Shown: positions 21,727-25,816 of the stretch, piece after piece | Layout: each line of letters opens with the position of its first letter | Numbering within the stretch: position 1 is the first letter of the stretch | NCBI GenBank assembly: GCA_002395225.1 | Contig: DGWH01000015.1 | Coordinates: 20,319 to 46,134, forward strand | Length of the DNA stretch: 25,816 nucleotides | DNA from: Christensenella sp. UBA4263 | GTDB taxonomy: Bacteria; Bacillota; Clostridia; Christensenellales; Aristaeellaceae | Reading direction: 5' to 3' | Notes under the pieces: model-generated | The model's database searches: none | The model's input: the letters and a program-made list of their open reading frames with translations, nothing else | Told to the model about the DNA's origin: nothing | Made by a program: the position numbers and the translations under genes

Positions 21727-21775
21727 TTTTTCCTCTCCGGCTGAATCTGAATTTTCGCTTTTTTCTGTTCATGAA

Positions 21776-21804
21776 TTGCACAACATCCATGTTTATGCTA
21801 TACT
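21776..21804 (+). promoter_or_regulatory. Promoter of the nitroreductase gene
   Basis: TTGCAC (21776-21781), exactly 17 bp, TATACT (21799-21804) with an extended -10 TGC. It produces a leader of about 95 nt. Confidence 0.75.
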
Positions 21805-21818
21805 TGCCTGCAGCTATA

Positions 21819-21893
21819 GGAAAATGTGCATTTATACATTTTCCGCAAGGCTGATGATTATTTAAAAAAAGGAGATCCCCCGGTATTTCCGGG
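21819..21893 (+). promoter_or_regulatory. Structured nitroreductase leader with distant ribosome binding site
   Basis: A hairpin GGAAAATGT / ACATTTTCC (21819-21827 and 21836-21844) is followed by the ribosome site AAAAGGAG (ending 21874), then by a second hairpin CCCGG-TATTT-CCGGG (21879-21893) that lies between the ribosome site and the ATG at 21906. The distance of 31 nt is far more than normal unless the second hairpin folds. Confidence 0.55.
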
Positions 21894-21905
21894 TTTGTAA
21901 CTTCC

Positions 21906-22496
21906 ATGAATATGATTGAGCTGATCAAAAAGAGCCGTTCCGTCCGGCGGTTCGATGCATCCGTCCCCGTCACACGGGATACCCTCATCGGACTGATCGA
22001 TGCAGCGCGCTTTGCGCCCACCGGTGCAAATAAACAGCCCCTCCGCTTCCTCCCCGTCAGTGAGAAAGCCGCCTGCGACAAGCTGTTCCCGATGCTTCAC
22101 TGGGCCATGGCCCTGCCCGAATGGAAGGGCCCGGAACCCAACGAGCGTCCCGCTGCCTATATTGTCATTCTGGCAGACACGGAGATCGTCCCCGAGCAGC
22201 GCGTCGCCATGGATGTGGGCATTGCCGCACAGACCATTGCCCTTACCGCAGCCAGCATCGATCTTGGCTGCTGCATGCTCGGCGCGTTCAAGAAAGAGGA
22301 CCTGACTCAGTGCCTGCAGCTGCCCGATACACTGATTCCTGAACTGGTTCTGGCAATCGGGAAAAAAGGGGAAAACATTCGTCTGGTAGATGCAAGAAAA
22401 GGCAATGATCTCCGGTACTATCGGGATGAGATGGATAACCACTGCGTCCCCAAGCGCACCCTGGATGAGCTGGTTTACGACCATCGCTTTATCTGA
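21906..22496 (+). CDS. Nitroreductase-family FMN oxidoreductase
   Basis: FMN-dependent NAD(P)H oxidoreductase of 196 residues. The FMN phosphate-binding signature is at the start (KSRSVRRFDASVPV), followed by IDAARFAPTGANKQPLRFLP, the standard second FMN segment, and MDVGIAAQTIALTAASIDLGCC with the glycine-cysteine loop typical of the family. The C terminus IRLVDARKGNDLRYYRD is more polar than usual. Members reduce nitroaromatics, quinones or flavins; the substrate is not deducible. ATG 21906 is the only sensible start (a second ATG is at 21912), but the ribosome site is unusually far away with a hairpin in between. A terminator follows at 22505. The gene is monocistronic. Confidence 0.9.
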   Translation: MNMIELIKKSRSVRRFDASVPVTRDTLIGLIDAARFAPTGANKQPLRFLPVSEKAACDKLFPMLHWAMALPEWKGPEPNERPAAYIVILADTEIVPEQRVAMDVGIAAQTIALTAASIDLGCCMLGAFKKEDLTQCLQLPDTLIPELVLAIGKKGENIRLVDARKGNDLRYYRDEMDNHCVPKRTLDELVYDHRFI

Positions 22497-22504
22497 CCTC
22501 TTCT

Positions 22505-22535
22505 CTGCCAATGCTTGTGCACTGGCAGTTTTTTT
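22505..22535 (+). terminator. Rho-independent terminator after the nitroreductase gene
   Basis: CTGCCA (22505-22510) pairs with TGGCAG (22523-22528), with an inner TGC/GCA pairing, then seven T residues. Confidence 0.9.
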
Positions 22536-22688
22536 GCCGCCCTCTCTCATCCGCACCGCGGACATCCCGGCTGTATTCAATCCAGCTCCGGTGTCATCTC
22601 ATCCGGTTCTGCATTCCCCAAGCATCGCTTCCAGTCCGCCGGCCGGAGCCTTGCTGACCATTCCTATCACTTTTTTGAGGCAAACACA

Positions 22689-23156
22689 TTGAACACGAAA
22701 GAACTTTCTCGTTTTCGCCAGCTTGTCCGGGACACCGCCGATCACCCGCGGGTTCAGATTATGAAGACCTACCGGCAGCACGGCCGTATTTCTACATACG
22801 ACCACTGTATGGGCGTGGCCCGCATGAGTTTCCGGCTCGCCCGTCTCCTGCATATCCGGACGGATGAACCCTCCCTTGTCCGTGGGGCTTTCCTGCATGA
22901 CTATTACCTGTATGACTGGCATAACCATCAGCATAAGCTGCACGGCTTCCGGCACCCAAAGACCGCCATGCACAACGCCATCCGTGACTTCAATGTCAAT
23001 TCGCTTGAAGCCGGGATTATCCGCACACATATGTGGCCGTTCACCCTTCGGGCACTTCCCCGCACGCGCGAAGCCGTGATTGTGTGCCTAGCCGATAAAA
23101 TCTGCGCGCTCCGGGAGACTTTTCATCGGTCCTCTCCCCGGGCTGAGCACAGCTGA
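22689..23156 (+). CDS. Small HD-domain phosphohydrolase-like protein
   Basis: Metal-dependent HD-superfamily protein of 155 residues. Metal ligands are visible as H39 (TYDHCMGVA), H70-D71 (AFLHDYYLYDW), a histidine in IRTHMWPF and an aspartate in CLADKICAL. The natural start appears to be TTG at 22689: GAGG lies 8 nt upstream, the family-like sequence begins there, and the upstream frame is low-complexity translation of intergenic DNA. Proteins of this small family are common in Clostridia and Bacilli; substrates are unknown, though HD proteins often hydrolyse phosphate esters or nucleotides. The gene stands alone after the nitroreductase terminator and ends at a bidirectional terminator shared with the convergent HAD gene. 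Confidence 0.82.
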   Translation: MNTKELSRFRQLVRDTADHPRVQIMKTYRQHGRISTYDHCMGVARMSFRLARLLHIRTDEPSLVRGAFLHDYYLYDWHNHQHKLHGFRHPKTAMHNAIRDFNVNSLEAGIIRTHMWPFTLRALPRTREAVIVCLADKICALRETFHRSSPRAEHS

Positions 23157-23304
23157 CCATCTCACCGGTCCCATGAACCCTCCGGGGAAGCCGGACAGAT
23201 ACAGCCTCACAGCTGCAGCGCTTTCGCCGGCAATGATCCACTCAGTCACAAAGAAGAAACGATCCATCCGATCATGCAGGCAGAAATAACGCTCACAGAA
23301 AACA

Positions 23305-23356
23305 CATCAGGGAATGACCTCCGTTGCTTCCGGCGGTCATTCCCTGATGCGTTTTT
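23305..23356. terminator. Bidirectional terminator between the HD and HAD genes
   Basis: CATCAGGGAATGACC (23305-23319) and GGTCATTCCCTGATG (23335-23349) form a perfect 15-bp stem with an inner CCG/CGG pairing. TTTTT follows on the plus strand and TTTT on the minus strand. Confidence 0.9.
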
Positions 23357-23410
23357 CATTTTCTCCCCATGCCTCTTGTATGCAGACAGCACCGTTCATT
23401 CTGCCTTCTG

Positions 23411-24085
23411 TCAGCTGTCCATTTCGGAAAGCAGCTGCCTGACTGCATGCAGATCATTCAGAATCCATTCTGCCAGGCCGCGCATTTCCTCTGTCACCGG
23501 CAGAATATCCGGGACCATGATCGGATGCAGTCCGGCCGCACGCTGGCTGCGTACACCGTTATACGAATCCTCAATTCCAACGGTTTTCTCCGGATCAAGG
23601 CCCAGCCGTTTCAGACTTTTCAGGTAGATTTCGGGATCAGGCTTGCTCTTTGTCACCTGATCTCCTCCAATGATTGAATCAAAATAGACGGCAATCCCGG
23701 ACGGGGCAATCTGCCGCATCAGTTTCTCCGTGTAAGTGGAGGATGCCAGTCCCGTCTTTTTCCCATGTTCCCGCAGCCAGATCAGCAGTTCCCGCGCCCC
23801 CGGCTTCAGCGGAATTCCGCCCTGATTCAGAACCTCGTTGTAATGCCGTTCATATTCCCCGCGAAATGAATCATATTCGAATCCAGGGACATCTGCAAAT
23901 TCCGCATTCAGTACCCGGCGGCAATTCGCCGCGGTTGTCCCCGTAATCTGCAGCTTTACCTGCCACATGCGTTCCTCTGAAATGCCAAGCTGCGCTGCGG
24001 CCTGGTTCCAGCATCTGACACTGACCCTTTCTGAATCAAAGATCACTCCATCCATGTCAAACAGGACTCCGTCGAAACCGTTCAT
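23411..24085 (-). CDS. HAD-superfamily hydrolase, beta-phosphoglucomutase/phosphatase-like (class IA)
   Basis: Cytoplasmic HAD enzyme of 224 residues, the usual size of the beta-phosphoglucomutase-like group. The nucleophile motif is GVLFDMDGVIFDSE (D10, D12), motif II is LASSTYTEK, motif III lysine is in VTKSKPDP, and motif IV is GIEDSYNGV. The four-helix cap lies at about residues 17-85. The start at 24085 has GGAAGAAAGGG upstream. It follows the GH1 gene on the same strand but behind a strong terminator, so it is probably separately transcribed. It could be a phosphoglucomutase acting on a disaccharide phosphorylase product or a simple sugar phosphatase; the motifs do not decide, and no phosphorylase is nearby. 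Confidence 0.88.
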   Translation of the reverse strand: MNGFDGVLFDMDGVIFDSERVSVRCWNQAAAQLGISEERMWQVKLQITGTTAANCRRVLNAEFADVPGFEYDSFRGEYERHYNEVLNQGGIPLKPGARELLIWLREHGKKTGLASSTYTEKLMRQIAPSGIAVYFDSIIGGDQVTKSKPDPEIYLKSLKRLGLDPEKTVGIEDSYNGVRSQRAAGLHPIMVPDILPVTEEMRGLAEWILNDLHAVRQLLSEMDS

Positions 24086-24170
24086 TCCCTTTCTTCCTCC
24101 GAACCGTATGTCTTTCCATTGAATCCATGAAAAGGCCCGACTATGGTGTTATTGTTCGTGCATTTATTCC

Positions 24171-24198
24171 AAAAAACAGCTGCCGGCAGCAGCTGTTT
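24171..24198 (-). terminator. Rho-independent terminator after the GH1 gene
   Basis: On the minus strand AAACAGCTGC, loop TGCCG, GCAGCTGTTT is followed by further T residues, making a six-T tail. Confidence 0.9.
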
Positions 24199-24206
24199 AG
24201 AGTTCG

Positions 24207-25571
24207 CTATTCCTTATCGAGACAGGCCCCGTTTGTTTCCATGATCTCTTTATAATGGAAGCCGCTTTCCTTTACCGTTCTCACCTGTGTATCATAATTC
24301 ACATGAACCAGGCCGAAGCGCTGGGTATAGCCGTTTTTCCATTCAAAATTGTCCATGAAACTCCAGTAGAAGTAGCCCGCCACGTCGACGCCTTCATCCA
24401 CTGCCCGCTTCAGGCCGCGAATATACTGATCCATATAGGAGATGCGGGCCTCATCATGAACCTTTCCATTGACTACCACATCCGGACAGCTCATCCCGTT
24501 TTCCGTAATCAGAACAGGCAGACGATACCGGTCATACAGGAATTTTGTCCCCCAGTAAAGGGAATCCGGAACCACAGCCCAGCCCATCAGTGTACGCTCA
24601 ATGCCAATCCGGTAAGGCACCTGCTCATATCCCCACGGATTATCCGCTGCCCGGACCAGGTTGGAGGTGTAGATATTCTGCCCATAATAATCCAGTGGCT
24701 GATGAATCAGCTCAAGATCCTTTTCCCAGCCGGCAGGCAGGAAGTGTCCCAGTGCCTTCAGGCCGTCTTCCTGATATTCCCCCAGCACGACTGGATCTGA
24801 GAACCAGGCGGCATTCCAGATAAAGGTATCCGGGCGCACGGTAAAATAGGCTTTCCGTGCCGCCTCAAAATCCTCTTTTGAATCCGTCAGCGGAATCATG
24901 GGATTCGCACAGGGCGCATAGCCCACACGCACACCGGGAACCCGTTCCCTCAGAATCATCGCCGCACGTCCATGGCATTTCATCAGAATGTGGCTCATCC
25001 GGACAATGTCTCTTACCGAGCTCGGCGTCGCCGGTGCATGCTCCGGGCGCTGATACCCCAGCCCGATAATGCACTGCGGTTCATTGATCGTAAAGTAATC
25101 CTTTACCCGGTCACCCAGCCGATCCGCAATCAGCGCTGTATACTCGCCAAACCAGTCCACCATCTTTTCATTCAGCCAGGCGCCTTTTTCGTGAATCGCT
25201 CTGGGCAGATCCCAGTGGTACAGCGTGCAGAACGGACGGATTCCATGTTCCAGAAGGCAGTCCACCAGTTCACTGTAAAACCGGATTCCCGCCTCATTTA
25301 CCTCGCCGGTTCCATTGGGAAGGACACGCGGCCAGGAAATGGAAAAACGGTAATTCCTGATCCCCATTTTCGCCATCAGCGCGACGTCTTCACGAAAACG
25401 GTGGTAATGGTCACATGCGGTATCACCGGTACCGCCGTCCTCAATAAAACCGGGATGTTCATGCGTAAGGTCATCCCAGATGGATGGACCCTTGCCATCC
25501 TCGTTCCATGCACCTTCAATCTGGAAAGACGAGGTTGCGGTTCCCCACAGGAAATTCTTTGAAAACCCCAT
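24207..25571 (-). CDS. GH1 beta-glucosidase, intracellular
   Basis: Retaining glycosidase that hydrolyses beta-glucosides such as cellobiose, gentiobiose or plant aglycone glucosides. The 454-residue protein has the complete family signature: N-terminal FLWGTATSSFQIEGAW, acid/base E164 in TINEP, nucleophile E357 in ITENG, and the aglycone/glucose-site stretch YFYWSFMDNFEW. There is no phosphate-binding S-x-K motif near the C terminus (the region reads DNFEWKNGYTQRFGL, with FEW as in plain beta-glucosidases), so it is a beta-glucosidase rather than a 6-phospho-beta-glucosidase. ATG 25571 has AAAGGTGG 8 nt upstream; GTG four codons earlier is inside that ribosome site. It has its own promoter with an operator-like palindrome and its own terminator, so it is a single-gene unit. 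Confidence 0.94.
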   Translation of the reverse strand: MGFSKNFLWGTATSSFQIEGAWNEDGKGPSIWDDLTHEHPGFIEDGGTGDTACDHYHRFREDVALMAKMGIRNYRFSISWPRVLPNGTGEVNEAGIRFYSELVDCLLEHGIRPFCTLYHWDLPRAIHEKGAWLNEKMVDWFGEYTALIADRLGDRVKDYFTINEPQCIIGLGYQRPEHAPATPSSVRDIVRMSHILMKCHGRAAMILRERVPGVRVGYAPCANPMIPLTDSKEDFEAARKAYFTVRPDTFIWNAAWFSDPVVLGEYQEDGLKALGHFLPAGWEKDLELIHQPLDYYGQNIYTSNLVRAADNPWGYEQVPYRIGIERTLMGWAVVPDSLYWGTKFLYDRYRLPVLITENGMSCPDVVVNGKVHDEARISYMDQYIRGLKRAVDEGVDVAGYFYWSFMDNFEWKNGYTQRFGLVHVNYDTQVRTVKESGFHYKEIMETNGACLDKE

Positions 25572-25633
25572 CGAAATTTCCACCTTTCCCGCCAGGCAGC
25601 CATCTGTTTTCCTGGCTCCGGCGAATTAGCCGC

Positions 25634-25663
25634 AGTATAGCAAATCACTCTGTTGAGTGTCAA
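25634..25663 (-). promoter_or_regulatory. Promoter of the GH1 gene with internal operator-like palindrome
   Basis: On the minus strand a perfect TTGACA (25658-25663), 18-bp spacer, TATACT (25634-25639) with extended -10 TGC. The inverted repeat CACTC-TGTT-GAGTG (25646-25659) fills the spacer, the ideal place for a repressor. Confidence 0.8.
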
Positions 25664-25692
25664 TACATCGGATGGCCTGTCACGGATCATTG

Positions 25693-25722
25693 TTTACTTT
25701 CAACACTTAACTGTGCTAGAAT
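25693..25722 (+). promoter_or_regulatory. Divergent promoter reading off the right edge
   Basis: TTTACT (25693-25698), 18-bp spacer, TAGAAT (25717-25722) with extended -10 TGC. The structured leader repeat starts about 25 nt after the expected start point. Confidence 0.5.
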
Positions 25723-25752
25723 ACAGCAGATTCAGAAACGATTGCCGGCTTT

Positions 25753-25816
25753 GAGCGGCCCTGCCGCACCGCGACAGTTTGTCAAATTCAGGCCACAGAC
25801 AAGCCGCTCCGGCAAA
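25753..25816 (+). repeat. Structured leader repeat, copy at the right window edge
   Basis: GAGCGGCCCTG starts at 25753, then CCGCACCGCGACAGTTTGTC, AAATTCAGGCC, CAGACAA and GCCGCTCCGGCAAA. Blocks and spacing (54 nt from GAGCGG to CTCCGG) match the scrB copy (56 nt) and the lacI copy (54 nt). Here the outer GAGCGGC / GCCGCTC pairing is perfect. Confidence 0.75.

Noticed and set aside
22515..22688. N-terminal extension of the HD-domain protein
   Set aside because: The extension starts inside the nitroreductase terminator and has no ribosome site; TTG at 22689 has a GAGG at correct spacing and starts the family-like sequence.
1..25816. tRNA or rRNA genes
   Set aside because: No cloverleaf with GGTTCGAATCC-type T-loop or conserved ribosomal RNA segment was recognised by reading; a covariance search was not possible.

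Overview
The window looks like chromosomal DNA of an anaerobic, Gram-positive Clostridia-type bacterium (Bacillota), probably a gut or rumen commensal. Reasons visible in the sequence: strong AGGAGG-type ribosome binding sites, clean TTGACA/TATACT-type promoters often with an extended -10, a KtrAB/TrkH potassium system, ABC sugar import without an outer-membrane receptor, and an extracytoplasmic flavin-linked reductase. By eye most of the window is moderately GC-rich; the first 0.8 kb is clearly AT-richer and looks acquired. The genus is not determined.

Layout. 1-770: 5'-truncated PD-(D/E)XK (Rpn/PDDEXK_2-type) transposase-like gene, followed by a 43-bp perfect palindrome with 8-bp direct flanks and a terminator. 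942-2986 (minus): K+ channel regulator (KtrA/TrkA type) and K+ translocating subunit (TrkH/KtrB type). 3111-5142 (minus): PfkB-family fructokinase and a LacI-family repressor. 5143-5912: divergent control region with two promoters, two identical perfect LacI-type operators and a structured leader. 5913-13088 (plus): two LplB/YtcP-type permeases, a large solute-binding protein and two GH32 beta-fructosidases. 13456-16101: secreted protein with an SH3-like region, seven peptidoglycan-binding repeats and an unrecognised C-terminal domain. 16182-18882 (minus): short-chain dehydrogenase and a secreted FMN/FAD fumarate-reductase-like enzyme. 19220-23156 (plus): cardiolipin synthase, NagD-like HAD phosphatase, nitroreductase and a small HD-domain protein. 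23411-25571 (minus): beta-phosphoglucomutase-like HAD hydrolase and a GH1 beta-glucosidase.

The centre is a fructan/sucrose utilisation locus. The solute-binding protein and two permeases import fructo-oligosaccharides or sucrose (no ATPase is encoded here, so a shared one is inferred), two signal-less GH32 enzymes release fructose in the cytoplasm, the fructokinase phosphorylates it, and the LacI protein most likely controls both divergent arms through the paired ATGAAACGTTTCAT sites.

The most unusual signal is a structured leader element of about 88-90 nt per unit. It occurs in tandem upstream of the second GH32 gene and of lacI, once more at the right edge behind a promoter, and possibly as a half copy before ktrA. 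Each copy lies in the sense orientation between a promoter and the downstream gene, or just before a start codon, and each full copy carries the same inverted-repeat layout. It could be an undescribed cis-regulatory RNA or a leader-targeting small mobile repeat.
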